Assembly (NCBI GenBank): GCA_018340805.1 | Contig: JACMZG010001908.1 | Span: forward strand, 40,376,984 to 40,440,983 | DNA from: Microvelia longipes | Lineage: Eukaryota > Arthropoda > Insecta > Hemiptera > Veliidae | Length of the DNA: 64,000 nt | Reading direction: 5' to 3' | Position numbers and translations under genes: made by a program | The notes under the pieces: model-generated | The model's database searches: none | The model's input: only the letters and a program-made list of their open reading frames with translations | What the model was told of the DNA's origin: nothing | Shown: positions 23,180 to 34,832 of the stretch, in pieces | Layout: each line of letters opens with the position of its first letter | Numbering within the stretch: position 1 is the first letter of the stretch

Positions 23180-23830
23180 TAGTTAGCTCCCGACTTGCTA
23201 GCTTGCTTTATTCGGAAGACTTGCCGAATAGACTTTATACATTGTAGCTCCCAAGGCTTGCCGAGGTAGACTACATACATTGTAGCTCCCAAGACTTGCC
23301 AAATAGACTTCATACATTTTAGCTCCCAAGGCTTGCCGAGGTAGACTACATACATTGTAGCTCCCAAGGCTTGCCGAGGTAGACTACATACATTGTAGCT
23401 CCCAAGACTTGCCAAATAGACTTCATACATTGTAGCTCCCAAGGCTTGCCGAAGACTACATACATTGTAGCTCCCAAGGCTTGCCGAGGTAGACTACATA
23501 CATTGTAGCTCCCAAGGCTTGCCGAGGTAGACTACATACATTGCAGCTCCTAAGGCTTGCCAATGTAGACTGCATACATTGTAGCTCCCAAGGCTTGCCA
23601 ATGTAGACTGCATACATTGTTGCTCCCAAGGCTTGCCGAGGTAGAGTTCATAAATTGTAGCTCCAAAGGCTTGTCGAGGTAGGCTACATACATAGTAGCG
23701 CCCTGAACTTGCCGAGGTACATACATTGTAGCGCCCTAAACTTTCCGAGATAGACTACATACATTGTAGCTCCCAAGGCTTTCCAAGGTAGACTACATTT
23801 ATTGTAGTTCCTGAGGCCGAGTCGAAGCAG
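23180..23830. repeat. 38-bp minisatellite with alternating monomer types
   Basis: About 16 copies of a ~38-bp unit beginning TAGCTCCCAAGGCTTGCCGA. Type A has GAGGTAGACTACATACATTG; type B has ACTTGCCAAATAGACTTCAT; a third type has CAATGTAGACTGCATACATT. The order in the middle is roughly A-B-A-A-B-A-A-A then type three twice, with increasingly diverged units at both edges. An 87-codon minus frame reads through seven units and is a passenger. Confidence 0.95.
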
Positions 23831-23834
23831 AAAA

Positions 23835-24835
23835 TCCGAAAGATGTCATTTTTCATATCTGTTGTATATTAAATTTTACCAACAGATTTTCGGACCTAAT
23901 ACACAAAAAATATTTTGTTTCCCCAATTAACTTCTTTAAGTTAGAGAAATTGTCAAGTAAGCAAATAACAATATTTTTTGTAAACTAAATTTATGATACA
24001 AAGTGAAGAGAATGTATACAGATTTTACAAGGATGGAGTATTATTATTATTATTATATATTTAATATCAGAGCTCTCAGTGGCTTGAAAAATACTTCAAC
24101 TAATTCCTTGGTTTAGTGCTACTGTACAAGTAGCAATTGGTAATCCCAAAAAATCTTAATTGACTAATTGCTCCTTTGAGTTAAAATATTTGAAAAAAGT
24201 TAATTCTGGCAGCTATAAAGTTTCTCATTATTGGGTCATTTAAATCTTAAGAAAGAATTTTTACTTTTCTTTTCATGACCTACAAACGAATCTTGTAAAG
24301 TACTGTAAGTTAAAAGATAGAACTATGTATACAAGCTCGAAACTTTTCATACTTACCTGACTTGGGAAATATTTGGCCCTGTTTTTTTCTTTTTGACCCA
24401 ACCTATTCCGGCCCCAACCCCTGGAAACCCGTTATGCTCTAAAAGAAAAAGTCTTGAGAAATATTTTCTGTTTTATGTCATTTAAGTTATCCCATAAATA
24501 TACCTTTATAGTAAACTTTTCAACAATTTCCTTTTATTTTTCTTTTTGGATGTAATATTCGTTGCAATAAAAATACTCGTAAAAAGTATTTCTGGCTCAA
24601 AAATAGTACAAATCTTTTATTCTTTTACCCGAGAGATTTAACAAACTATTTTTGAAACCATGGAAAAAATATTTCAGTAATAATTCTGAAAGAAAAGATT
24701 CGAATTATAGTGAATTGAAAGATAAAATTATTCATCTTAATGAAACTTGGCGTTTGTGATTATTTAGACTGGTAATACCATATTAGGTGCTAAAAGAAAT
24801 TATAAAATTCCATTAATTCAGAAAAGATTAAAAAT
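23835..24835. other. no gene seen
   Basis: AT-rich; a short (TTA)n at about 24040-24055. Nothing else recognised. Confidence 0.5.
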
Positions 24836-24837
24836 CA

Positions 24838-25535
24838 TACCTCGAACCTTTTCCTGTAAACATCTTATCCTCACAACTTTAGACTTCCTTCGCTTGTCCT
24901 GAGAATATAAAAATGACCAAATTTATACAATAACACGTTTTCGGACCCAAGTTTCGCTTGTCCTTACACAGTAAATACATACGTTTACCCTGTTCAGGTT
25001 ACCCCTCTAGACCAGTGCCTGTATAAGTAACATCATCTCTTAATGCTACTTAACTTTTAAAATAGTGTAGATATACTTGCCGTATTGTAACGAAACATAG
25101 TATACTTATTTATAACAAAAAGGGATACTCTTATACCGAATTTTCGTTTTTTTAAATTAGTCAATTCGATAAAAACTGAACTAATGCTGATAATAAGATG
25201 AAACGCAGCAAACATGTGTGATAAATCTCAAACGACCAAAACATGTTTTCGTGTTTTAAGAATTTTTGTCGAGTCATTATTTTTGGTTAATAATATTAAT
25301 TTTCTAGATAGCCCAACTATACCTAAAGATTGATTGACAAAGTTTTAACTCTCTAGCCCAAATACCCGAGGAGATGCGATGACAACAGACACATGTACAC
25401 ACACACAGACAGACAACTTTGTAAAAATCACTCGACAGATTTTAAAACACCTGAAATGTACAATTCAAGTGAAATTCTGGTCTCTTTTTATTTTGCAGAC
25501 AATAATTTTCCTATGTACCTTCGGTATGAATGAGA
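24838..25535 (-). repeat. 5S-like family, near full-length, minus
   Basis: Read on the minus strand it runs from the TTCTCATTCATACCGA-like left end (plus 25535) through the TTTCAGGTG and GT-rich words, GCATTAGTTCAGTTTTTATC and a degenerate 5S-like segment (about 25072-24982: AAAAGTTAAGTAGCATTAAG ... GGGGTAACCTGAACAGGGTA), then two GGACAAGCGAA words to the GGTTCGAGGT end. It is clearly older than the 19.8-kb copy. Confidence 0.65.
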
Positions 25536-25559
25536 AAAATTGAAAATACCTGACATGAA

Positions 25560-25800
25560 AACATAAGGCTTGTGGGCTTTTGGCCCCTCTGCGGCCTTTA
25601 CGCCTGTCGGTGGTCGCTTCGCGGCCAAATGGTGTTGTCCTATACCAGTTAGTCATATTAATAATTTACATAAGTGGCATACTGCCACGATATAAGCCAA
25701 TTAATGTATTAGTAAACAACTTGATTTGTTAACTGTACATAATAGTACGTGACGTCAAACATATTTTATAAGCAATAGAGTTCGAGACATTATTGATGTC
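25560..25800 (+). repeat. GCCACGATATAAGC dispersed repeat
   Basis: A GC-rich start (GGTCGCTTCGCGGCCAAATG) is followed by GTTGTCCTATA, GTCATATTAATAATTTA and GTGGCATACTGCCACGATAT. Relatives: 7790-7950, 37700-37800 and 52196-52300. The start also resembles GGCCGCTTTGCGGCCACAT at about 44753. The word GTGGC-ATACT-GCCAC is itself a small hairpin. Confidence 0.65.
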
Positions 25801-27390
25801 GATTGTTTAACTATTTTCATTTTGATACAAGAAAGCCTTCGATAGTTATTGTTAGAAACGTCTAGGAGAAAAAAACTCGTTCATACATACATATATTCAT
25901 GATCAGAGAGCCCCCCGTCAAAAAATTTACCTCCCATATCCATGACTAACCTCATAAGCTTATTTTTTCTTTGAAAATTCGCTAAAATCAGATTAAATAC
26001 CGATTTTGAATTTTAATGTGAAGACACTATTCTTGTATAGAATAGGATAGTATAGTGATAGGAATAGTAAGTAAAACGAAGAGTTAAATAGAACTAACTA
26101 GAACTTGATAAAATTTTGAATTGAGCTTCAAACGGCGGGCCTTATTTTTTTTTAAATATTCACTATTTAAGTTATTCAACACTATATTCAAGTTCGTTTA
26201 GTACTCCACAAAATTAGACTGTCTCTGTCTCTACTGTCAAGTAAATTTAAGGAAAAATATTGTTTCAGGTGTGTTCAAGGAAATTTTCTATATTGAACAG
26301 CTCACTCTCTAAGCCTTTAGAAGCCATATTTTTCATTCTTAAAATAACATCTTATCGTAATTTCTCTTACGCTGTAACATCTAATCTCTCAAGATAAATT
26401 TATGCTTTTAGCATTTTTCGAGAAAAATGATATAATCTAGTGAAAGGGTTATTTATAATGTTTATAAAGTTGCATCTGTTCCAGAAAAGCTTGTATTCTC
26501 TGAACCAATGACTGATAGCCTCAGTGAGATTGAGAACCTCTCAACTTGTTTTTCCCCAATCACTAGAATTTCCCTAGGGTGCCATTTCCAATCCCTCAAC
26601 TAAAAACCGGAGTTTTTTCACACCCCAGCGAATCGTGACGTCATTTTAGTGAACTAACAATCTTCTTTTTATATTATACCCGACCCAATTAACCCTCTAG
26701 AGTAATTCTTCTATTACAGCAAAAAGAAGCACGCAGCCTATATTCATTGGAGCACATGTGTTCCAATGAAGATGCCTTTTAACCCTATCTTTTCATAACA
26801 ACCCTATTTCTGGCACTTTAATAAATAATAGATAGCATTAGCATACTCGTAAAAAACGAACTAGTTATTCCTATTGTCCTAAAGTCAGTTTATGTCTTTT
26901 ATTAGACCATTTATCATGTAACGCTGCATTTGAAATAATACATCAGATAATGACAGTAATAAAACCTAATCCTAGAGGACTATGTCCCCTAGCTTTTGAA
27001 GCAAGTAACTTTATGAAGCAGTGAGGTATAGTTTTGTGAGTTTTACTCATTTAAAAAGTTTATTGGTAGAGTGTGTAATAAAATTGCTTTTATTTTAAAG
27101 TATATACTTACTGATGGGGCATATTGGAGTTTTTTGGTAATATAAAACTGAAAAACACAGAGTGAGCCTGGATGCAAAACTTTTATCTATTAATAATCAG
27201 TCGCTCTCTACTTTATTCCATTACACATGGAACCTAATTACGTCCCACAGCTTAAAATGTAATTGGTTTGGAGGTGCTTAGTGTCTGTAATTTCAATAGA
27301 ACTAATTTGGGAAAACTTGTCTTACAGCATAAAAGTAAGATTGTGAAAAAAAGTTACAAAAATATTTAATTTAATTTAATTTCACAAATG
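25800..27390. other. no gene seen
   Basis: AT-rich, no recognisable frame, RNA gene or repeat. Confidence 0.5.
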
Positions 27391-27394
27391 GGAT

Positions 27395-28190
27395 ACGAAG
27401 GTGCCACGTACCCCATTTCCTCACCACATCAGATTTGCTACGCTCATACTTAATACTTTGTCCTCAAATTTTAAATGCGTTAGTTTTATTCCCAGAGGTC
27501 AATCATAGAGGCTCTGATGGGGTGAGGGGGATCGATTGATTCTGCTTAATTTTTATGACGAAAACCCCTAGGTATACTTGCCGTATTGAAACGGAAACGA
27601 AACTTAGAATACATATTTGGCACGTAAAGGGATACATTTGTACACATTTTCAATCCAATTGGACTATTTTTCGATTTTTTTTTAAATAAAACGTATAATA
27701 TAAATACGTATAATTTATTTTATTTAAAATAAATCGTATTAAACGTCATTCAATAAAAATTGAATCAATGCTGACAATGAGATGAAACATGACACATTTG
27801 TTGGTCTTTATTATAATTATATGCGTTCTAAATTTCAAATCTTTTGAAGCTTTTTATGAGTCTTAAGAATTTTCGTAATTTTTCCCGTCATTATTACCGG
27901 TTAATGACGTCATAAGAAGATTACTTTTCACATAGCACAACTAGATTTAAAGATTAATTAATGATCTAAGTTTTAACTCTCTAGCGTAAATACTCTAGGA
28001 GCTACCATGATAACAAACGCACACACACACACACTTATACATACAGACTGGCAACTTTGTAAAAACCTCTCAGGAGTAATTAATACACCCGAAACAAATA
28101 ATTCAAGTAAAATCCCGGTTTCGGATTTATTTGCAAACACAATATTTGTCTTATATATCTAGGTATAAATTAGGAAAAATAAAAAAGTAG
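27395..28190 (-). repeat. 5S-like family, near full-length, minus
   Basis: On the minus strand the left end is CCTAATTTATACCTAG (plus about 28170) and the right end GATGTGGTGAGGAAATGGGG (plus about 27410), matching the 19.8-kb copy at both ends. The middle shares the (GT)n, GGTAGCTCCTAGAGTATTTA, TCATTGTCAGCATTGATTC words. The 5S-like part (about 27490-27580) is badly decayed. Confidence 0.65.
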
Positions 28191-28704
28191 CTCATTATGG
28201 TTATTTACAATGTTATGTACACTGAAGACATGTATGTTATGTAAGACTGAAGAAGTATTATTCGCGATTCAATGACCGTAGCCGCACCACCGTCGCTGAT
28301 AAGAAATTGATAATGAAAACGTTATAATAAGTATATGGATTTCTTAATTATTTCTCATTTTTGAAGATTTACCTTTAAATCTTTCCTTAAAGTGATTTAT
28401 TTTAGTTAATTTTATGGTGTTTAAAGTCACTCTTTCGTTGGAAAAAACCTTTTAATTGAGTTTTGAAATAAACTGATAAGAAGGTGAAAATCGCCTTCTT
28501 TATAGTCTTTTATTTTATTTATTGCTAATTAATTTTGCCTTTTATTATTTTAGTTAGCACAAACTCAAAAAATTACACTTTTTGCATTAAATCATTTAAA
28601 TTAGTTGTAACAAGTATTTAAATTAGCTGATAAAATGATATCTTTCTACCTTTGTGCTTTATTTCATTTGTGTTATTAAGTGTTACTTTTTGTTTAATAT
28701 TTAA
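28190..28704. other. no gene seen
   Basis: AT-rich spacer before the LINE tail. Confidence 0.5.
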
Positions 28705-28730
28705 TTGTATCTATTTATTTATTTATTTAT

Positions 28731-29098
28731 AATAAGGTGCTTAATATTATATCATTAGCACCTCTACACATGACAAAAAAAAACAAATTTAAGTGTGAGC
28801 ATGAATATATAGAGTAAATAGATTATGATATGATATAGAATGATGTTGATTACATAGAGTCATAGGTACAAGTATGTAGACGCATAATAGATCGTTTTTT
28901 AAGTAGATAGATACATAGTTAATATTAGATAGATACAGTTAATTGATAAGGTTCTGGGTAGATAGATGTAGATATTTCCCTTGTTAAGTGTAATATTATG
29001 TTTATGTCAGATTATTATTGTTTAGTTATCATTGTACTTATTAGTTTATTTATTGATTTATATGTTAATTTATTTACTTATTTATTTATTTTGTGAGG
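28731..29098 (-). other. presumed LINE 3' untranslated region
   Basis: AT-rich region downstream of the ORF2 stop on the minus strand, ending near the (AAAT)n run. The exact end is not visible. Confidence 0.5.
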
Positions 29099-30700
29099 TT
29101 ATATTTCATTTATGAAGTCATTTTCGATAAGGTAATTAAACAAATTTTTGATATGTCGTTCTTCATCTCCAAGAATTTCAATCATGGTTTCTGGTATGGA
29201 GTTTAGCTCAAGTGATTGTTGAAGTCTGGTGCAATCCATCAGTATGTGCTTCACAGATGTCAAGTCATTACATAGTCGGCATTTTGGAAGTTCTTTGTCT
29301 CTTGAAAATAAGTAACTGTGTGTAAGTCTTGTATGTCCGAGTCGTAGTCTACACAGTACTGTTTCTTCATGTCTGTTTTCTCTACAAGATGTTTTCCACT
29401 CGCCTATTCTAGGTTTAATTCCCTGAAGCTTGTTATTATTACAGTTGTCCCATATGCATTGCCACTCATCGTCAATTTTTCTCTGAATTGCTTTTTCTAT
29501 ATCTCTAAATGAAATTAAAGTTCTGGTTTCTATACCATTTTGTATAGATGCTTTAGCTAACCGGTCTGCAACTTCATTTTCTTTAATACCAGCATGTCCT
29601 AGGATCCAGCAGAATTTGACTTTCAGTTCATGCTTTGTAATGGTTTCTCGGATTTCTATAACTGTTCTGTGTTGAACAAATAACTTTTCCAGTAAGAGCA
29701 ACGAACTTGTAGAGTCAGTGAAGATGATGACTTCTTTCTTTCCATGGGTTTGGGCATGGTTAATGGCTTGTTTTATAGCTTCTAACTCAATGTTTGTAAT
29801 TGAGCTACTAGGGCAGCCTTTAAACTGACCGTCTCTTCCTGAACTAGAAGTGTAAGCAAATCCAGTTCCCTGTATATCTTTAGACCCATCTGTATAAATG
29901 AATTCTGCTCGATTAAATTTTCTTTTTATTTTCATATGTTCTTGAGTTATTTCTGTTGTTTGGTGTTTAAATCTGTAGGGATGAAGTTGCTGGGGTCTGT
30001 TTGTTAGCCAAGGGCATAGTCTTGTTGGGTCATAGTGGATGGCAAGGGACACGTTAGGCAGTTGTTCTAATTGATATTTTTGCTTTAATTCCCTGAAGCG
30101 CTCACCTAGAGGTTTCCTAAGCATGGGATTTCTTTCGAATTTTCTGTTGTGTTTTGTACTAAATATTGTCTTTGTTACATGATGATTAGGGAATTGAAGC
30201 TTACGGACTGCATATTTTACTACTAAGACCTGTCGACGTAGAGAGAGAGGTAGTTCATTTGCTTCCACAAGAAGGCTAGATGTCGGGCTGGTTTTGAAGG
30301 CTCCTGTTGCAATTCTTATTCCAGCATTATGAATCGGATCTAATCTTTGAAGAATGGTTTCCTTAGCTGAACTATATACAACAGATCCGTAGTCAAGTTT
30401 TGACCTGATTATTTGTCTGTAAAGACGAAGCAAGGTTTTCCTATCTGCTCCCCATTTTTGAGCCTTTATTATCTTTAAGAGTTTTAAATCTCGACTGCAT
30501 TTTGACTTTAATTCATCTACATGGTTATTCCAGTTTAGCTTCTCATCAAGTATTAGGCCTAGGTATTTAACTTGAGCGACCACTGGTATCCGTTGGCCAG
30601 CCAAGAGAAGTCTAGGAGTTTCTTTTCGTTTTCTTTTAGCAAACACTATAGCTTTTGTTTTCGATGAAGAAACATAGTCCAATTTTAGCTGCCCAGTCAT
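29099..30700 (-). pseudogene. LINE ORF2 fragment: RT thumb, RNase H, C-terminal finger
   Basis: 533 codons without a stop. Residues 1-160 are the RT blocks D/E and thumb (KYLGLILDEKLNWNNHV at 45-61; LDYGSVVYSSA at 102-112). Residues about 265-385 are RNase H with YTDGS (D271), NIELEAIK (E305), IFTDSTSS (D329), GHAGIKENEVADRLAK (H369, D379). Residues 474-490 form a C-terminal CCHC (CX2CX7HX4C) as in Jockey/R1/I elements. The protein ends at 29099. It overlaps the preceding RT fragment in another frame, marking a frameshift near 30690. Confidence 0.92.
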
Positions 30701-30863
30701 TTAGCTTGTTGATGCATCTTTGAACTACTGATGTTGCGTCATGAAGCCTTTTAGTTCTAAATAGTACTGTAAAGTCGTCCACAAAAAAGAGTGTTTCTAC
30801 GTATGATGGCATTTCTTGTGCTGCACTGTGGACCGCTAGTAGAAATAGAGTCACACTAAGCAC
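30636..30863 (-). pseudogene. LINE ORF2 fragment: RT active-site block
   Basis: Holds FFVDDFTVLF, the block C motif with the catalytic Asp pair, followed by a helix ending CINKLNDWAAKIG. The gap between this and the upstream fragment (30864-30922) should contain block B (typically a P-Q-G/S motif). The minus strand there still reads GVPQGAVLS-like residues, so the break is a small frameshift rather than a large deletion. Confidence 0.82.
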
Positions 30864-30922
30864 TGCTCCTTGTGGTACTCCATTTTCTTGATGATAAATA
30901 TCCGAAAGTACTCCTCCTACTC

Positions 30923-31480
30923 TTACTCAAAAGTTCGCTTCGAAAGGAAATTTTGTAGATACTTTGCCAAATTACCTTTGAAACCAAACTGTTTTAACTG
31001 TTTAAGAATTTGATACCTCCAAGTGCGGTCATATGCCTTCTCACAGTCGAAGAAGACCCCTAATGTTAGTTTACCTTCAGCGAATCCATTTTTCACGTAG
31101 GTATCTAGCGATACTAGATTGTCTTGAGTGGACTGATTTTTTCTAAATCCTAATTGTCGTGGCGATAGTAAGTTTCTTGTCTCCAGAACCCAAACAAGTC
31201 TTGAGTTGATGATTTTCTCAAGTAGTTTGCCCAGACAACTAGTCATTGCTATAGGTCGGTAAGATCCTTCTTCGCCCGGATCCTTTCCTGGTTTGGCTAT
31301 TGGGATGAGAATGGCTTCTCTCCAGCTCTCTGGATATTCATTTTTCTCCCACACAGAGTTAAACAGGTCCAGTAAGTATTTGTGGAAAGATTTAGGTAAG
31401 TTTTTTAACATTATATTATATATTCCGTCTGGTCCAGCTGATGTGTTTTTAGTGTCGAAAGTGCTGTTTCTAATTCCCAA
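30923..31480 (-). pseudogene. LINE ORF2 fragment: reverse transcriptase N-terminal half
   Basis: Conserved non-LTR RT blocks: AGPDGIYNIMLKNL (block 1), PIAKPGKDPGEEGSYRPIA (block 2/2a), LLSPRQLGFRKNQSTQDN (block 3), and VFFDCEKAYDRTW (block A with the first catalytic Asp). It ends near QNFLSKRTFE, where sequence is lost or shifted before the next piece. Confidence 0.9.
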
Positions 31481-32589
31481 CGAGTAATTTTGCTATTGTA
31501 TTCTTCTTTGTTGTCTGAATCAAAATTTATATTTTTTTTCTCTTCAGCCTCCTTAATTTTTTGAAAATTTTTGGAGTATGTATTAGTAGAGCTAACAGCT
31601 GCAAAATGCTGACCAAGGAGTTCTGATACTTGTTTTGGATCTGCTATAGCATGCGATGTTTTCTTTATTATTGGAGTTTCTTGGGTTGGGCGTTTACCCC
31701 ACAGTACCTTAACCTTCCTCCATATTTCTGCTGAGTCGGTGTTTTCATTTAGAGATGAAATATATTTGATCCATGACTCTTTCTTTGCTGCATAGAAAAT
31801 TTTTTTACTTTGCCCACGGGCCTTTTTGTATTCTTCAAGGTTTTCCCTTGTAGGGTTAAAATTGAATCGCCACCAAGCTTTGCGTCTATCTCTAAGAGCT
31901 CTTCTACACTCATTAGACCACCATGGAACCTTCGGTCTTCCGTTTCCAAAGATGTATTGGGGTATTGCAGCTTTAGCTGCGTTTAGTAATGTGGTCGTTA
32001 TAAAATCCAACATGGAGTCAACACTATCTCTTCTGTCTAGGTACATTTGTTGATTTATAATTATTCTATACATTTCCCAGTCCGCTTTTTTAAAACACCA
32101 TCTTGGCTCGAGTTGAATTGAGTTTCGTTCTAATGAAGATATGGTCAAAAATAATGGTAAATGGTCACTGCCATACAAGTAAGGTGCTACCGTAAATTCA
32201 GATTTTCTTACTATTTGATTAGAACTAAGTACTAAGTCCAATGCATCATATTTACCAGTTCTTGAATCGAGATAAGTATTTTGGTTGTCGTTGTAAATGA
32301 ATAAGTTTTCTTCGTCTATAAAGGTTTCAATTATTGTCCCTCGTTTGTCTGTTTTAGTTGAACCCCACATCAAGTTGTGGGCGTTAAAATCTCCTGCTAT
32401 TACTTGGGGACCGGGTAATTGCTGGAGTATAGATTTTAGTTGCGTGTTAGTAACACTGTCTTCACCTGGTAAGTATACATTGCAGACTGTTATTGGGTTG
32501 GTAATTCCAATACGACAGGCCATGACTTGGAGGTTCGTGTTCATTGTTACTTGCTGACTTGGTAGATGTTTCGATACCAAAATAGCCAA
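31411..32589 (-). pseudogene. LINE ORF2 fragment: endonuclease core and linker
   Basis: Continues the APE endonuclease with GDFNAHNLMWGS (metal and phosphate-binding Asp/Asn, residues 66-76) and GSDHLPLF (the SDH catalytic motif, residues 140-147). A linker to the RT domain follows, with the WW/RR-rich stretch near residues 220-245. The frame runs off near the start of the RT at about 31450. Catalytic residues look intact in this piece. Confidence 0.88.
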
Positions 32590-32789
32590 TCCGCCTTTCC
32601 AAGTTCCTTGGTGAGGATGGTATCTATACGTTTTGTAATCTGGTATATTAAATGATATATTTCAGGTAGGTGTGTCTCCTGAAGCATAATTACTGAGGGC
32701 TTATTTTCCTTTATTAGTAATCTCAGATCCTCTTTTCGAGTTCTAACACCTTTACAATTCCAAGAGCATATCTTTAGTTTATAATACAT
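32547..32789 (-). pseudogene. LINE ORF2 fragment: endonuclease N-terminus
   Basis: Starts with ATG at 32789 and carries the first APE-type endonuclease motifs: SWNCKGVR (Asn of motif I) at residues 9-16 and MLQETHLPE (catalytic Glu) at residues 35-43. The protein-like signal shifts frame near 32600-32590, where the next fragment continues. This domain would nick target DNA to prime reverse transcription. Confidence 0.8.
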
Positions 32790-33325
32790 TTGTTTTTATT
32801 TATTTATTTTTTATGTATATATATTATTATAATTATTATTTATTTATTTCTTTATATTTAAATTGAATATATTATTCAGAAATTATAGTGTTATTATAGA
32901 GATATTAAGCGAGTGTTTTTATTAAGTGTGTTTATAAGTGTTGTAAGTGAATTTATAATTATGTGTATTTTATTATTAAGAATTTTTATAAAAGTTATTA
33001 CATGAATTTATTAATAAGTGAAGTTGATTATTTTAATTTAAACGTTGTAGATATTTGTTAGATAGTTAATTAGGCTAAATGTTATTAGATACGTTAGATT
33101 CAAGAAATAAAAATAGCTATTGAACACAGATAAATAAATATATAGCTCACTACTATAATACTTAAATAAATATGCTTATTTAAGTATTGTCGTAGTTATT
33201 ATTCTTTCTTCTTTTATTACGTTCCTTACTGGTTGCTGAGCCTGTGCCAGAGTTAGCACTACACTCACTCGTGTCATCATCTTCGTCTTCCCCGGAACTT
33301 GTCGCGTTCCAGTCATTTGCCCACA
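32790..33325 (-). other. AT-rich spacer between LINE ORF1 and ORF2
   Basis: About 535 bp, nearly all A/T, with no usable frame on either strand. I elements normally have a much shorter gap, so this may be an insertion, a low-complexity expansion or a lineage feature. Confidence 0.6.
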
Positions 33326-34474
33326 TCATTCTTCTTTTTCTTGAGAGTTCAGAAATTTTTCTGGATCTTTTAAGAATGGTACACGAGGATCTGAGCTTTG
33401 CTTCTCATTTTTGCTTTTCTTCCCCTTACTGTCGTTGGTACTGATAATATTGTTTTTAGCAGCGGGCTTTAGAGTTTTAATCTTTTTCTCTTCTTTATTT
33501 TCCTTTTCCTGTTTCCTTACTTCTTTCTTTTTTGGTTTAGCTGTCACACTTACGGTTGTAGTCTCAAGAGGTGGTAAGTCACACTGAATTCCCATATCTA
33601 CAGTTTCCTTATGTTTCTTTTCAGTAAGACTAGCATTAGCATATGATTTAGCCTGACTTACTTGCATGGTTATTACCTTTCTTTTGGCTTCCATATAAGG
33701 AATGTTTTCTATTACTTTAGTTTCAGTTATCTTTTTCTCTAGGATCCATCTAGGGCAAGTCCTGTCGAAGGTCGAGTGACCCGCTCCACAGTTGGCACAT
33801 TTTTTGGGATTTTGGCACACTTCTTCGTCTGCATGCTTCGTTTCCGAACATTCCGGACAGATAAATGTTTCACTAGGACAGTTTAGTTCGACATGATTAA
33901 ATTTCAAACACTTTCTACATCTTGTAGGGAGCGGTACATATGGTCTAATAGGTACCGAGTAGTAGCCAATTTTAACCTTTTCCGGAAGGGTTGCTAAGGA
34001 CATGGTCAACACATAAGAATTGGTCTTAAAGAGAGTACCGGTTCTTCTACTAGTAATTCTGTAGATATCAGTGACACCTTGGTATTTTAGGTTTTCTTTT
34101 ATTTCCTCTAACGGTACCATATCTAAATCCGAAGATGTTATTACTCCACGTACAGTGTTCAGTGTTTTGTGGGGTTCCACGGTTACGGGTAGATGAATAT
34201 TTCGTGGCAAGTTCCTGCAGAGTTTTTCACCCTGTTCAGTGGAATTGGTTTGCACCAGTAGCGTTCCGTCTTTCAATTTTTTAACATTCTTTACGATGCT
34301 GCAAGAGTTAACGATTAGCTTGTCTATCAAAAAAGGGGAAACTGAGCTAAAAGATGACCCATCTGCCCTTTTTACCACCAAAAATGACAAGTTAGCCCTA
34401 GGAATGACTAGAGCTGGTTCTGGGTTGCTCTTCCGTCCTCTCTTTTTACCTTTGAAATTGAATTCGTTTGACAG
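33326..34474 (-). CDS. LINE ORF1, gag-like nucleic-acid-binding protein
   Basis: The frame is open for 354 codons from a TTG at 34390. It stays open upstream for a basic stretch (GKKRGRK) to a CTG at 34472-34474, where an ATG would be expected, so the original start was probably lost by mutation; no in-frame ATG precedes it. Three zinc knuckles lie near residues 158-215 from the TTG: CRKCLKFNHVELNC (CX2CX4HX4C), then CPECSETKHADEEVC, then CANCGAGHSTFDRTC. This arrangement is known from I-element ORF1, which binds the element RNA and forms cytoplasmic particles. A Lys/Glu-rich tail follows. It has no internal stop, in contrast to ORF2. Confidence 0.85.
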   Translation of the reverse strand: MSNEFNFKGKKRGRKSNPEPALVIPRANLSFLVVKRADGSSFSSVSPFLIDKLIVNSCSIVKNVKKLKDGTLLVQTNSTEQGEKLCRNLPRNIHLPVTVEPHKTLNTVRGVITSSDLDMVPLEEIKENLKYQGVTDIYRITSRRTGTLFKTNSYVLTMSLATLPEKVKIGYYSVPIRPYVPLPTRCRKCLKFNHVELNCPSETFICPECSETKHADEEVCQNPKKCANCGAGHSTFDRTCPRWILEKKITETKVIENIPYMEAKRKVITMQVSQAKSYANASLTEKKHKETVDMGIQCDLPPLETTTVSVTAKPKKKEVRKQEKENKEEKKIKTLKPAAKNNIISTNDSKGKKSKNEKQSSDPRVPFLKDPEKFLNSQEKEE

Positions 34475-34508
34475 TTCATGTCAACATTTGTAAAAGGTAT
34501 ATCATTTT

Positions 34509-34528
34509 GGCCCCCTGGATCGGGGGGC
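34509..34528. repeat. GC hairpin at LINE 5' end
   Basis: GCCCCC-TGGATC-GGGGGGC is a strong hairpin in the presumed leader of the LINE, about 50 bp upstream of the reconstructed ORF1 start codon position. Confidence 0.65.
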
Positions 34529-34832
34529 TTAAAACTAGACATAGCTTGAGCCTCACCTTATCTGTACTGCTTGTGAGACCAACTTCTACCTTATTTTTCC
34601 TCCTCCTTACTAGTTTTGATCACTAAAAGTATTTTCAAGTTCCTATATTTATTTGCAAACCTTGGTAAAATCTTAATTGTATCTATTTTTATTATATTAA
34701 TTTATTATTATTTCATATATTTAATATTAAACAAGTATTTAACCGCTGTTTAATATAAAACCGTGTTTTGTATTTATATCGGTAAACACCATCTTAAAAA
34801 CGAACAATACTAGTCTGTAGTATAACATAACC

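Larger units (their letters stand above)
28705..34530 (-). mobile_element. I-group non-LTR retrotransposon, decayed
   Basis: A LINE on the minus strand. From its 5' end it has a short GC-containing leader, ORF1 (gag-like, three CCHC fingers), an AT-rich spacer, and a fragmented ORF2 with APE endonuclease, RT, RNase H and a C-terminal CCHC. The 3' region ends near an (AAAT)n run at 28705-28730, as expected for an I-type tail. RNase H plus APE endonuclease plus a three-finger ORF1 points to the I group; exact clade is not certain. ORF2 has at least four frame breaks, so the copy is dead. No target duplication was identified. Confidence 0.9.

Noticed and set aside
23179..23442. 87-codon minus frame with repeated GKPWEL words
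   Set aside because: Passenger of the 38-bp minisatellite; the unit is not a multiple of three and the frame survives only by unit-length variation.
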